Notes under the pieces: generated by a model
Told to the model about the DNA's origin: nothing
The model's input: only the letters and a program-made list of their open reading frames with translations
The model's database searches: none
Made by a program: the position numbers and the translations under genes
Source of the DNA: an uncultured Flaviramulus sp.
GTDB taxonomy: Bacteria > Bacteroidota > Bacteroidia > Flavobacteriales > Flavobacteriaceae
Length of the DNA: 64,000 nt
Direction of reading: 5' to 3'
Assembly (NCBI GenBank): GCA_947495125.1
Contig: CANLXL010000004.1
Location: 20,322 to 84,321, forward strand
Shown: in pieces, positions 42,785 to 50,332 of the stretch
How the letters are laid out: every line of letters starts with the position of its first letter
Position numbering within the stretch: position 1 is the first letter of the stretch

Positions 42785-43420
42785 ATGCATAGGCTTGGAA
42801 TAATATTGATAACCTTAATAATGACAAGCTGTTCATCTGTAAGACTAACGGAGAGCTGGAGAAATCCTGAATATCAAGAATTTAAGCCTAAAAATATGTT
42901 GATTGTTGGCGTAACATCAGACCTGGAAGCTCGTGCGGCTTTCGAGTTTGAACTTATGAATGCATTAAATGCCCGAAAAATTAATGCCTTACAAAGTACG
43001 GTTGTTTTTGAAACATCATTTCAAGATTCAAAACAAACGGAAGCGGACATAAAAAAACAAGTTGAGCTGCTACTTTCAAAGGGATACGATACTATTTTGG
43101 TTTCTTTAGTTAAAGGTATGGACGGTAATCAATCGTTTAGCAGCGAGTCCCCAAAAATCGATTATCACCTGCGACGTTTTATTCCATACTATTTGCTCTA
43201 TCAGGAGGCTTATTTTAAACAAGAATATTACAACGATTATAAAGTACTTAATATAGAGGCCTCAATGTATAATTTAAAAAAAGACAAGGAAAAAACATTA
43301 GTATGGTTTGGGACTTACGACCTTGTAAATCCAAACGATATTACAAAAACCATTAACACCTATGTTAAGGGGGTTATCAGATCCTTAGAAAAAGAAAGAC
43401 TGATTTCTAAGGTTAAATAG
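42785..43420 (+). CDS. DUF4136-like lipoprotein (second of a tandem pair)
   Basis: 211 residues with a lipoprotein signal (ILITLIMTSCSSVRLT). It keeps the same motifs as the preceding gene in order, including the W-R-N-P start, the LIVGVTSDLEAR segment, the YKVLNIEASMYNLKKDKEK strand and the NTYVKGVIRSLEKERLI end. The gap is 21 bp. It is the last gene of the stress island on the plus strand. Confidence 0.75.
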   Translation: MHRLGIILITLIMTSCSSVRLTESWRNPEYQEFKPKNMLIVGVTSDLEARAAFEFELMNALNARKINALQSTVVFETSFQDSKQTEADIKKQVELLLSKGYDTILVSLVKGMDGNQSFSSESPKIDYHLRRFIPYYLLYQEAYFKQEYYNDYKVLNIEASMYNLKKDKEKTLVWFGTYDLVNPNDITKTINTYVKGVIRSLEKERLISKVK

Positions 43421-43456
43421 AAAAGACTTTAACCTGCAATTATTTCTACGACAGAA

Positions 43457-43468
43457 TGAGCAATATCA
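43457..43468. promoter_or_regulatory. Orphan Fnr-like box between convergent genes
   Basis: TGAGCAATATCA lies between the stop codons of two convergent genes (43420 and 43480). Neither strand has a -7 element 23 bp away, so it is either a chance match or a relic. Confidence 0.25.
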
Positions 43469-43479
43469 TTGACTATATA

Positions 43480-44118
43480 TCAGATGGTATTTTTTCTACC
43501 GCCAATTGTAAATCCGACGGATAATCCGAAATAACTGTTATCTACGGTTCCTATAGTTTGTCCATCAGGTATTTCAATATCGGCTTTTGGCATAAAATTA
43601 TACTCGAGTCCAAATCTAGTATGACCTATTTCAAGCCCTCCTCTTAAAAGCATCCCTAATTGATTGTTCACGCGTCCTTCCAATATGTTTACAGAGGTGT
43701 TTCGGGTGGAAACATCGATATTGTTGAATAGATAATATCCAAGGCCTAATCCGATATATGGGCGATAATGATGTGCGTTCAGGTAATAATCAAAAGTAGG
43801 GACAAAGGACATGATCGCGTTATCATCTAAATCATCAATAAAAAATGAAGTGCTATTGTTAATTTTAAATTTTTGAGGATTTACTGCAATTCCGAATCGC
43901 AATCCAAACTTGGTATTTTCTGAAATTTTAACTTTGGGCTCCACATTCAGCAATACGCCTAAGTTTTCGGAATCTGTCTCTAAAAGAATGCCGGGCTCTA
44001 TTCTCAATGTTACCTGAGCATTTACATGGAGTAAACAAAACAGTGCTACTATTGGGAGTAACTTTTTCTTTAGGGTCGTATTTTTATTATAAAAATATTC
44101 AAGTGGAATAACTTTCAT
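43480..44118 (-). CDS. Outer membrane beta-barrel protein
   Basis: 212 residues. After a long N-region a signal peptide ends with LLHVNAQ. The rest alternates hydrophobic and polar residues in strands: VEPKVKISENTKFGLRFGIA, YYLNAHHYRPYIGLGLGYY, and a closing DNSYFGLSVGFTIGG with terminal aromatic pattern. It fits the OmpW/porin-family small barrels common in Bacteroidota. Ligand or role unknown. It converges with the lipoprotein gene pair. Confidence 0.72.
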   Translation of the reverse strand: MKVIPLEYFYNKNTTLKKKLLPIVALFCLLHVNAQVTLRIEPGILLETDSENLGVLLNVEPKVKISENTKFGLRFGIAVNPQKFKINNSTSFFIDDLDDNAIMSFVPTFDYYLNAHHYRPYIGLGLGYYLFNNIDVSTRNTSVNILEGRVNNQLGMLLRGGLEIGHTRFGLEYNFMPKADIEIPDGQTIGTVDNSYFGLSVGFTIGGRKNTI

Positions 44119-44232
44119 TGACGTCTGTGGTTCGATGGTTGAAGTTTAGAACGTCGGTTTTTCTGTATAATTGTAGAATAGGTATGGTTACTTGCGTTAA
44201 CAAGCTTCTTTGTAGGCAGCAGTTCCTTTCCG

Positions 44233-44472
44233 TTACGAATCGGCAGCCAAATTGTTAAATGCTTTTATTTTGCTCTCGTGAAATGCTTTCATAGCGTCTG
44301 GAGATTTCATTAATTCCTGCATTTTATGCATGGCTTCTAAATGGGCTTTGTCATTTTTCTGAAACATTTCCATACCGTGCTTTTTACTCATTTCTGCGAT
44401 TTCTTCAAAAGTATTCGCGGTAAACTTTTTTTCACAGGCTCCTCCCAATTGTTTACAAGTCATTGTTTTCAT
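44233..44472 (-). CDS. Small DUF1059-like protein
   Basis: 79 residues: TMTCKQLGGACEKKFTANTF followed by EEIAEMSKKHGMEMFQKND recalls the short DUF1059 type, in which C-x-x-L-G-x-x-C is conserved. The C-terminal third is an amphipathic helix. It lies 11 bp after the AHSA1 gene in the ArsR operon and may be under ArsR control. Confidence 0.75.
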   Translation of the reverse strand: MKTMTCKQLGGACEKKFTANTFEEIAEMSKKHGMEMFQKNDKAHLEAMHKMQELMKSPDAMKAFHESKIKAFNNLAADS

Positions 44473-44483
44473 AATTATATGAT

Positions 44484-44936
44484 TTATTTGTTAGTATCTA
44501 TGAATTCTTCTAATCTGCTCAGTACAGAGCCCCAACCATTATAGAATCCCATTTCCTCTTGTTGCTTGCAGTACTCCGGTGTCTCGTGAATTACGCTAAA
44601 CGTGAATTTCGTTTTTTCGCCATCGGCTTCAAAATATACCTGTATTATTACATTTTCGGTCATTGGTTTGAAATCTGCAGTAGTGACGATTTTCTTTAGT
44701 TCAACAATTTCGGTATAGGTTCCGGCTGTTATAAATTCGTTTCCATCAGACATCAGGGCAGAATATTTCCATTTTCCACCAACTTTAAATTGGTGTTCGA
44801 TAATTTTAATGTCGATTCCTTTTGGTGCCCACCATTTCAGAATGTGTTCAGACTGTGTCCAGGCATCCCAAACCAGCTGTAAAGGTGCATTAAAGTTTTT
44901 TTCAATCGTTAATGTTCTGTTTTTTAAATCATTCAT
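44484..44936 (-). CDS. AHSA1/SRPBCC family protein
   Basis: 150 residues with a full START-like SRPBCC fold: LTIEKNFNAPLQLVWDAWTQ (N-terminal), ILKWWAPKGI, GGKWKYSAL and the last helix GWGSVLSRLEEFID. Such proteins bind small hydrophobic ligands. It overlaps the ArsR gene by 4 bp (translational coupling), the common ArsR-AHSA1 arrangement. Confidence 0.88.
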   Translation of the reverse strand: MNDLKNRTLTIEKNFNAPLQLVWDAWTQSEHILKWWAPKGIDIKIIEHQFKVGGKWKYSALMSDGNEFITAGTYTEIVELKKIVTTADFKPMTENVIIQVYFEADGEKTKFTFSVIHETPEYCKQQEEMGFYNGWGSVLSRLEEFIDTNK

Positions 44937-45256
44937 TTTTTAGTTTTGTTTTGAATCTCATTAATATAATTTTCGAAAGCATCTATGTTATCCTCCCAAA
45001 GTTTATTGTATTGTTTTATCCAAAGAAAGGCAGGAATCAGTTTTTGTGGTTGAATTAAACATAGGCGTTCTCTTCCTATTTGATTATAATCGATGATGCC
45101 ACATTCATTTAATATTTTTAAATGTTTTGAGATGGCAGGTCGGCTGATATCAAATTTTTCAGCTATCGCATTTACGCTAAGTGTTTCTTCGGCCAATAGG
45201 GCGATAATATCTCTTCTTACGGGGTCGGCAATGGCCTGAAAAACATCTCTTCGCAT
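44933..45256 (-). CDS. ArsR family transcriptional repressor
   Basis: 107 residues, winged helix ArsR type: VFQAIADPVRRDIIALLAEE, the HTH core VNAIAEKFDISRPAISKHLK and wing RERLCLIQPQKL. The metal-binding ELCVCDL motif of ArsR/SmtB is missing, so it probably responds to another signal. Two GTAAY-N6-GTTAC palindromes directly upstream are likely its operators; it would repress its own operon with the AHSA1 and DUF1059-like genes. Confidence 0.88.
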   Translation of the reverse strand: MRRDVFQAIADPVRRDIIALLAEETLSVNAIAEKFDISRPAISKHLKILNECGIIDYNQIGRERLCLIQPQKLIPAFLWIKQYNKLWEDNIDAFENYINEIQNKTKK

Positions 45257-45262
45257 AATTAA

Positions 45263-45304
45263 GTAACTAATTGGTTACGAATATAAGTGTAATCATTCGG
45301 TTAC
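45263..45304. promoter_or_regulatory. Twin ArsR operators
   Basis: Palindromes GTAACTAATTGGTTAC (45263-45278) and GTAATCATTCGGTTAC (45289-45304), both GTAAY-N6-GTTAC, 26 bp apart, directly upstream of the arsR start at 45256. The first begins 7 bp from the start codon, so binding would block transcription. Confidence 0.7.
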
Positions 45305-45403
45305 GCAATTATTTTTTAAAAAAAAATGCTGCTTCCACTAAATTTTATGGCCTTTGGGGTGTTGTTATCGAATGATGACCGTTTGGGTATGGTAAGTCGT
45401 TAA

Positions 45404-45766
45404 TTATTCCATTTTTTTAGCAATGAGATATACATTGTCAGATGTTGCATGGAAAAACAAGGTATCATTTTTAAGAGATAGCGTCCATTCGCTTTTCGCG
45501 TTTTCGCCTTCGCCGTCAATAAATAACCTTTTTTCTTCAGTTTGATATCGCCATTGACCGCTTTCGTTCTTTTTTAAATTGCCATCATAACTTTCAAAAG
45601 TGCCATTGCTTTTTAAATGCATCCAATTATCATTGAGATTAATAGACTCGTTATTCTCAACAACATTTAATATTTGCCATTTTCCAATAAAATATTCGGG
45701 AGATTTATCACAAGCACAGAGTCCAATAAGAATCAGTAATATGATTTTGCTAATCTTTAGTTTCAT
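45404..45766 (-). CDS. Lipocalin-like lipoprotein
   Basis: 120 residues with a lipoprotein signal (ILLILIGLCACDKSPEYFI). The mature part (IGKWQILNVVENNESINL, then GQWRYQTEEKRLFIDGEG) has the eight-stranded lipocalin-like pattern common in Bacteroidota stress or periplasmic lipoproteins. Ligand unknown. It is monocistronic. Confidence 0.7.
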   Translation of the reverse strand: MKLKISKIILLILIGLCACDKSPEYFIGKWQILNVVENNESINLNDNWMHLKSNGTFESYDGNLKKNESGQWRYQTEEKRLFIDGEGENAKSEWTLSLKNDTLFFHATSDNVYLIAKKME

Positions 45767-45883
45767 ATAGGTTATAATGCGTTCGTATATGGTTTCATCG
45801 CGTTGAGACTAAGATAGCAAAAGTGTGAGGATTTTTCGATAGGAAACTTAGAAGCAATGAATTATACATTTTCTTGAGCGTAG

Positions 45884-46078
45884 CTAGTTTTTGCTCTTTT
45901 TCTCAGTCAGCGTAATGGTGAGTTTATTCTTTTGTTGCTTCACGTCAATGTCTTTTCCAATTTCAAATCCCAGTTCTTTTAACCATCTTCCGGTAAGTCG
46001 AATTTCGGGAACAGGAATATATTTCCATTCTCGGGGTTGGTGTTTTTGATATATTTTTAACTTTCTAGATCGGCTCAT
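45884..46078 (-). CDS. SymE-like toxin-type protein
   Basis: 64 residues from the ATG at 46078 (SRSRKLKIYQKHQPREWKYI); the start at 46105 would run through the operator. The core VPEIRLTGRWLKELGFEIGK followed by DIDVKQQKNKLTITL matches the SymE family with its AbrB-like strand-turn pattern. SymE is a type I toxin in E. coli, but other members may bind DNA. It diverges from an XRE regulator gene; the pair looks like a toxin-regulator module. Confidence 0.78.
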   Translation of the reverse strand: MSRSRKLKIYQKHQPREWKYIPVPEIRLTGRWLKELGFEIGKDIDVKQQKNKLTITLTEKKSKN

Positions 46079-46088
46079 TAAAATGATG

Positions 46089-46142
46089 TTCGTTATTCCG
46101 AACACAAGATATAAATAATTTATCGAAATTCGGTATAGTGAA
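46089..46142. promoter_or_regulatory. Twin operators of the SymE-like/XRE module
   Basis: Two related imperfect palindromes, TTCGTTATTCCGAA (46089-46102) and TTCGGTATAGTGAA (46129-46142), each followed by CAC. Their centres are 40 bp apart, about four helical turns, which allows cooperative binding by the XRE protein. The second covers the GTG start of the XRE gene. Confidence 0.62.
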
Positions 46143-46359
46143 CACGAAAGAAAAGAAATATTTCCAAAAACTGGGTGCGAAAATCAAGCAATTAAGAGAA
46201 GAAAAAGAGATTGACCAAAAATCCTTTGCTTTTGATTGTGAAATTGGAAGAACGCAATTGTATATGATTGAGAATGGTAAAACAAACCCTCGTTTGCTTA
46301 CATTAATTAAGATAGCAGTGGGATTAGAAATTTCAATTGATGAACTTCTAAAGTTTTAA
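46138..46359 (+). CDS. XRE-family helix-turn-helix regulator (paired with SymE-like gene)
   Basis: 73 residues, a single HTH_3 domain: KLGAKIKQLREEKEIDQKSF, CEIGRTQLYMIENGKTNPRL and LEISIDELLKF. The start codon is GTG at 46138, inside the second operator; no ATG is available without losing the first helix. It is divergent from the SymE-like gene with 59 bp between, and probably represses both. Confidence 0.85.
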   Translation: MNTKEKKYFQKLGAKIKQLREEKEIDQKSFAFDCEIGRTQLYMIENGKTNPRLLTLIKIAVGLEISIDELLKF

Positions 46360-46501
46360 TTAATTCAGTTTATTTTAAATATAATCCGGCTCCGGGTCAG
46401 GAAACCAACTGCAATTTCTAAACTCTCAAATAAACCGTCTGCCCTTGCATTCAAGGAATAAACTTAACATTATTTTTGTACATTGTTAGCTTTGGTTATT
46501 C

Positions 46502-46690
46502 TTATTTTCTCAAGTTATCACTAATTTTTTTTAAAGCAAAAACAACATTCTGAATATCTTTTCTATCAAAAGTATTCTCTTCTATATAAAACAGCATCTC
46601 AACTCCTTTATCCAAACATTTTGCGAATTCCTCAGGAGTTAAAAAACAATCATCAACTAATTTTGAAAAATCTATATCTTGTTTTTTCAT
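46502..46690 (-). CDS. Small orphan protein divergent from an XRE regulator
   Basis: 62 residues from the ATG at 46690 (KKQDIDFSKLVDDCFLTPEE). Longer starts at 46702 or 46723 would run through the palindromic operator. Helical and acidic, with EEFAKCLDKGVEMLFYIEEN in the middle. No family recognised. The divergent layout with a small XRE gene and shared operators is like that of a toxin-antitoxin or phage-type switch. Confidence 0.6.
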   Translation of the reverse strand: MKKQDIDFSKLVDDCFLTPEEFAKCLDKGVEMLFYIEENTFDRKDIQNVVFALKKISDNLRK

Positions 46691-46693
46691 AAA

Positions 46694-46760
46694 ACTTGTC
46701 ATATATGGCATTAATATATGCAAATATAAATCTTTTCTTGACTTGTCAAATATGGCAAGT
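46694..46760. promoter_or_regulatory. Twin palindromic operators of the second XRE module
   Basis: ACTTGTCATATATGGCATTA (46694-46713) and the near-perfect palindrome ACTTGTCAAATATGGCAAGT (46741-46760) share the core ACTTGTCA-N-ATATGGCA, 47 bp apart. Each lies at the start of one of the two divergent genes. Confidence 0.7.
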
Positions 46761-47000
46761 ATGAAAAAGTCAGAAGTTTTAAAAATTGTAGGTCAGAACA
46801 TAAAAAGAATTAGACTTGAAAAAGGGTTTACACAGGTGGATTTGGTCGGTAAAATAGAAGCGAGAATTGATACAACGAATATTTCAAGAATTGAGCAGGG
46901 AAGGACTAATGCTACTATTCATACTTTATTCAAAATAAGTCAAGCTTTAGAGGTTCCTTTACCGGAAATTTGCAGCGTACATTTTTCTAAAAAAGTATAA
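46761..47000 (+). CDS. XRE-family helix-turn-helix regulator (second module)
   Basis: 79 residues from the ATG at 46761, directly after the operator (46741-46760); ATG at 46752 and TTG at 46743 lie inside the operator. HTH_3 domain: IVGQNIKRIRLEKGFTQVDL, IDTTNISRIEQGRTNATI, FKISQALEVPLPEI. Probably represses itself and the divergent gene through the twin palindromes. Confidence 0.85.
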   Translation: MKKSEVLKIVGQNIKRIRLEKGFTQVDLVGKIEARIDTTNISRIEQGRTNATIHTLFKISQALEVPLPEICSVHFSKKV

Positions 47001-47123
47001 TTTATAGTCTTTTTATTTTGGGAATTTGATGTTTTTAATTTCATGAAATTCCAGTTCACGTTTTACTTTTAAGTCATAAGCCGCAATTATAGAATTAAAA
47101 AACGTCAAATAAACTAAACTATC

Positions 47124-47384
47124 TTAAATTTCGCCGTTAAATTCGGTCAAACCAAAATCCTCATATCCAGTTGCTAGACACCAAATTTTTCCAATTAGTA
47201 CGCTGTCTTTATTTGTTTTAAGTTCGTAATAATAATAGGTCTCCGTTTCTTCAAAATTATCATAATTAGTACTTACAACAAATTTCAGTCCATCAACATT
47301 ATTAACTAGAACTTCTTTTTCTCGATCACATGAAAAAAATGCCAAGATAAATGAGAAGAAATAGGTTTTTATTAATTGGCTCAT
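47124..47384 (-). CDS. Short lipoprotein of unknown function
   Basis: 86 residues. The N-terminus (YFFSFILAFFSCDREKEV) looks like a lipoprotein signal with Cys near 19. The rest has short beta segments (KFVVSTNYDNF, TYYYYELKTNKDSV) and no known family. It is the first of the minus-strand orphan genes separated by related spacers. The short length could mean truncation. Confidence 0.55.
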   Translation of the reverse strand: MSQLIKTYFFSFILAFFSCDREKEVLVNNVDGLKFVVSTNYDNFEETETYYYYELKTNKDSVLIGKIWCLATGYEDFGLTEFNGEI

Positions 47385-47390
47385 AATTAA

Positions 47391-47520
47391 AGCTAACGTG
47401 TTCGTGCATGGTTAGTTGCGTCGGCTGGAACTAAGTTAGCAAAAGAAAACGAACCTGAGGGAAATCCGAAGGATTTTCCGAGTACACACAGACCAAGCAA
47501 TTAAATATATACGTTAACTA
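47391..47520. repeat. Cassette-like palindromic spacer A
   Basis: Between two orphan genes. It shares with spacer B the ordered blocks ATGGTT-GTTGCGT, TTAGCAAA, AATCCGA-GGA and AGCAATT. Central hairpin GGAAATCCGAAGGATTTTCC (47460-47479). The outer ends GCTAACGTG and ATACGTTAAC are partly complementary. It also overlaps the end of the next gene at 47514. Confidence 0.55.
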
Positions 47521-48233
47521 CCGTTTTTCTTTATAACCCTAACTTTCTTTAATTTATCCTTCGGAATAATAGTCGGTTCATTTGTGGAAATATTATAAAG
47601 GAATATATAGTTTTCTGTTATTCCGACTTTATGCATATAATCGTTTGTGATTATTGGTTCTTCATTTTCAAAAGAAAATTCAAAGTTCAATTCATCTTTA
47701 TTTTCGAGAACCCTATATGCATCAATGCGCCCATCCAATGTGATAGGAATACAAAAGAAGATGGCAAAGAAAATATAAAGGTTTTGAATTAATTTATCAC
47801 TATTAAGGATTGAAATAAGAAACAATACCAAAATTGAATTTAATTGAAGTTTCAGGGATCTTAGTAATTCAAAAGGTGTTTTTACTTCACAATAGTAGAA
47901 TATTGCACTCGATATAATTGTAGTAAAAAGTAAACCTATCATAATAATTCGTACAATTTTTATGACTCTTTTTGAAATGGCTTCTTTTTTGTCTTTTTTT
48001 CTTTTATTCATTGACATACTAAGTAGATAACCGAAAACCATAAATATAAAAGGGTAAATTAATATTAAAATATCGTCAATAAATAGAGCTGCGTATTCCT
48101 GAAGAGATAGGTATTCAGTGATATTTATATTGAAATAATCATAAAAGGTTGTCAACTTTATTGAACTTGCCAAGATTAGTAGAAGACTTCCAATAGGAAT
48201 TATTTTAGCTGCAATTTCAATTTTTTCTTTCAT
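47514..48233 (-). CDS. Integral membrane protein of unknown function
   Basis: 239 residues with five hydrophobic segments: IAAKIIPIGSLLLILASSI, LFIDDILILIYPFIFMVFGY, IIMIGLLFTTIISSAIFYY, LNSILVLFLISILN and IYIFFAIFFCIPITLDG-type helices. The C-terminal 70 residues are soluble. No family recognised. Orphan gene between palindromic spacers A and B. Confidence 0.65.
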   Translation of the reverse strand: MKEKIEIAAKIIPIGSLLLILASSIKLTTFYDYFNINITEYLSLQEYAALFIDDILILIYPFIFMVFGYLLSMSMNKRKKDKKEAISKRVIKIVRIIMIGLLFTTIISSAIFYYCEVKTPFELLRSLKLQLNSILVLFLISILNSDKLIQNLYIFFAIFFCIPITLDGRIDAYRVLENKDELNFEFSFENEEPIITNDYMHKVGITENYIFLYNISTNEPTIIPKDKLKKVRVIKKNGS

Positions 48234-48243
48234 TTCTTTTTGT

Positions 48244-48378
48244 AAATGGTTGCGAACGGTCTTCTTTATGGTTTGTTGCGTGTTTTAAGTACTTAATTTA
48301 GCAAATACAAACTGAATAGAAAATCCGAGAGGAATTTTGTAAGTAAACCAGTACTAGCAATTGATTTTATACAGTGTA
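48244..48378. repeat. Cassette-like palindromic spacer B
   Basis: Between orphan genes. Ordered blocks shared with spacer A: ATGGTTTGTTGCGT, TTTAGCAAAT, AAAATCCGAGAGGAATTTT (central hairpin) and AGCAATTGATTTTATAC. The direct copies of AGTACT flank the centre. Approximate limits. Confidence 0.55.
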
Positions 48379-48386
48379 GGCAGTAA

Positions 48387-49043
48387 TTATTCATTTATAA
48401 ATTCAATTTCTTCATCAGGCTTAAGACCATATCTACTCATAAAATAAGTTGTTCTTCTTTGATTTGGGTCTGGTAAGTTTTGACTGTAATTCATCTCTAA
48501 GTCATTTAGGAAAGCTTGTCCGTCTTGATTTGGCAAAACGGCTACAAGATTGGATACTTCTTGTTTAATTTGCCCTAATTCAGTTTGAATTTGGTTATTA
48601 GACATATTATTTAAGTTTTTTTCAAGTCGGTCTATCTTGTTATATACTTCTTGAATTCTTCCTGTTAAACCTGTTCTTCTTTCAGTCCTAATAATGTCAT
48701 TTGGATTGATATTTGGTCCATCATCAATATGTTCTATTACATTGTTTGAAAACCAGTTAACATCATTAATAATTTCTCTTACTCCAGCTCTAAATGAGCC
48801 ATAATTTGCAACACCTAAGTACAAAGCTGTTCCCCATATTATAATTCTAGTTTTAAGTGAACCTTGGTCGTATTCAATAGAAATTTTAAATAATTCTCTT
48901 TTCTTTAGAATTTCATTACTTAATTGGTCGATTTGTGTTGAATATGCTTCTTTAACTCTATTTTGATTAAACTGGTTAAATTCAAAATCAAATTTCAAAT
49001 AAGTCTCACCTATTTTTATTAGTTCAAGTTTCTGTTCTATCAT
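48387..49043 (-). CDS. Orphan protein with coiled-coil segment
   Basis: 218 residues: an N-terminal charged region (LIKIGETYLKFDFEFNQFNQ), one weak hydrophobic stretch (IIIWGTALYLGVANYGSF), and a coiled coil (IQEVYNKIDRLEKNLNNMSN). No recognised family or signal. It may be an accessory defence or phage-related protein, judged only by its orphan setting between palindromic spacers. Confidence 0.58.
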   Translation of the reverse strand: MIEQKLELIKIGETYLKFDFEFNQFNQNRVKEAYSTQIDQLSNEILKKRELFKISIEYDQGSLKTRIIIWGTALYLGVANYGSFRAGVREIINDVNWFSNNVIEHIDDGPNINPNDIIRTERRTGLTGRIQEVYNKIDRLEKNLNNMSNNQIQTELGQIKQEVSNLVAVLPNQDGQAFLNDLEMNYSQNLPDPNQRRTTYFMSRYGLKPDEEIEFINE

Positions 49044-49059
49044 AGAGTTTTTTTAAATT

Positions 49060-49258
49060 ATTGCCAGCGGTCTTGTGTATGAAACGTAGCGTGTAAAAAG
49101 ACGCTAGATTTTTGGATTAATACAGAGCCGAATTTTTATACTTTGTTTTTAATTTTTCTATTCTAAAAGCCAAATTATAAAAATTTGGCGGTCTTTGTAA
49201 ATAGGCACGAACCTTTCGGTTAAACACTTAATAGCTATGTTTTATACGCCTTTGTTAG
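49060..49258. repeat. Cassette-like palindromic spacer C (more diverged)
   Basis: Left end GCCAGCGGTCTTGTGTATG resembles the left end of spacer B (GCGAACGGTC), and the right end TTTTATACGCC, then GTTAGCT resembles the ends of spacers A and B. An internal inverted repeat (GCCAAATT at 49171-49178 and AATTTGGC at 49184-49191) is unique to this copy. Confidence 0.42.
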
Positions 49259-50317
49259 CTACTGTATGTTTTCGATTATAGCATTTACAATTAAATCAAA
49301 ATTATCATTATGCCAGCCACTTCTATTTCCAAAGATTCCCAATTCTTCTCTGTTCAGCAATGTTAATGAAGCTATTAGTGTTAAAAACGTTGTTCCTGCT
49401 CCCCAATCATTATGCTTTTTCACAGCTGCCATGAATACTTTTTCAATTAATTGAAAATTCTTCTCCAATCCAGATTCCAATTCACTAATGGATTGATAAC
49501 CTAAAATTTTGGTAAGCAAAATAATTTCAGAATAATAATAATGTTTTTCGCCATATTCTGGTTCATCAGATTCATCATATTTAACAAACCCAATTTCATA
49601 AGCTTTAGTTATGATTTTTTGAAAAATACTTCCAGTTTTTTCTAGCGCATGTTTTAAGGTCAGAGTGTTTATATCCAGTTCTTTGGCCTTATCTGTTTTG
49701 TTGAGTTTTTTAATTGCAGAATCCAAATTATCATGTTTGTTTCTAATATCTAAAAACTGTTCATCAGCCAATTCAAATAGACCAGCGAGTCTATATAATC
49801 TTCTTTCTAATTGTTGTGGAATTTCGTAGTCTTTCTTGTATGAAAGCTCGTGTGAAATAGAAGCCCAAGAATGTTGAAGAACGGTTCTGATTTGTATTTC
49901 AGCTTTTAAACTTGCAAAAATTTTCCATTCAGGTAAGTTTTTGCGATTATTGTTAAGCTGTACTATATGATGAATAGATAGATAGCCAAATTGATTACTG
50001 TCATATAATTCAGCTTTATTGATTGAGTTTCGTTTGTCAATTAGAAAATTATCATTAATTAATTTACTTACTTTATCAACGTCATCTTGATAATATAGGA
50101 TAATTCTAATGCCTGATATATCAGTAACTTCCTTGGTTACTGACTTAATGTTTTTTCTACTAATTTTTTCGATTAAACTTTCAGCTGTTTTTGTTCTACA
50201 TTCAACAATATGATATTTAATCTGAAATGATTTTAATAAAGATTTTATTAATTCACATAGCATCGTCGTATATGATGAGTGTTGGTTAACAAGTCTTTGC
50301 ATTTCTATTTTTTCCAT
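49259..50317 (-). CDS. RelA/SpoT-domain protein (putative alarmone synthetase)
   Basis: 352 residues. The synthetase part covers about 25-165 with the usual residues in place: R-x-K (41-43), DISGIRI (66-72), FGYLSIHH (Tyr 112, His 116) and KAEIQIRTVLQHSWASISHE (Glu 140, Arg 144). No hydrolase domain is present. The C-terminal 190 residues are helical and of unknown type. Stand-alone synthetases of this kind are small alarmone synthetases or toxin-like tRNA/nucleotide modifiers. A 22-bp perfect palindrome lies 16 bp upstream. Confidence 0.82.
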   Translation of the reverse strand: MEKIEMQRLVNQHSSYTTMLCELIKSLLKSFQIKYHIVECRTKTAESLIEKISRKNIKSVTKEVTDISGIRIILYYQDDVDKVSKLINDNFLIDKRNSINKAELYDSNQFGYLSIHHIVQLNNNRKNLPEWKIFASLKAEIQIRTVLQHSWASISHELSYKKDYEIPQQLERRLYRLAGLFELADEQFLDIRNKHDNLDSAIKKLNKTDKAKELDINTLTLKHALEKTGSIFQKIITKAYEIGFVKYDESDEPEYGEKHYYYSEIILLTKILGYQSISELESGLEKNFQLIEKVFMAAVKKHNDWGAGTTFLTLIASLTLLNREELGIFGNRSGWHNDNFDLIVNAIIENIQ

Positions 50318-50332
50318 ATTGTAGTTAACAAT

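Noticed and set aside
47391..49258. Canonical integron attC sites
   Set aside because: The spacer ends do not match RYYYAAC/GTTRRRY and no integrase gene is visible, so only a cassette-like repeat is claimed.
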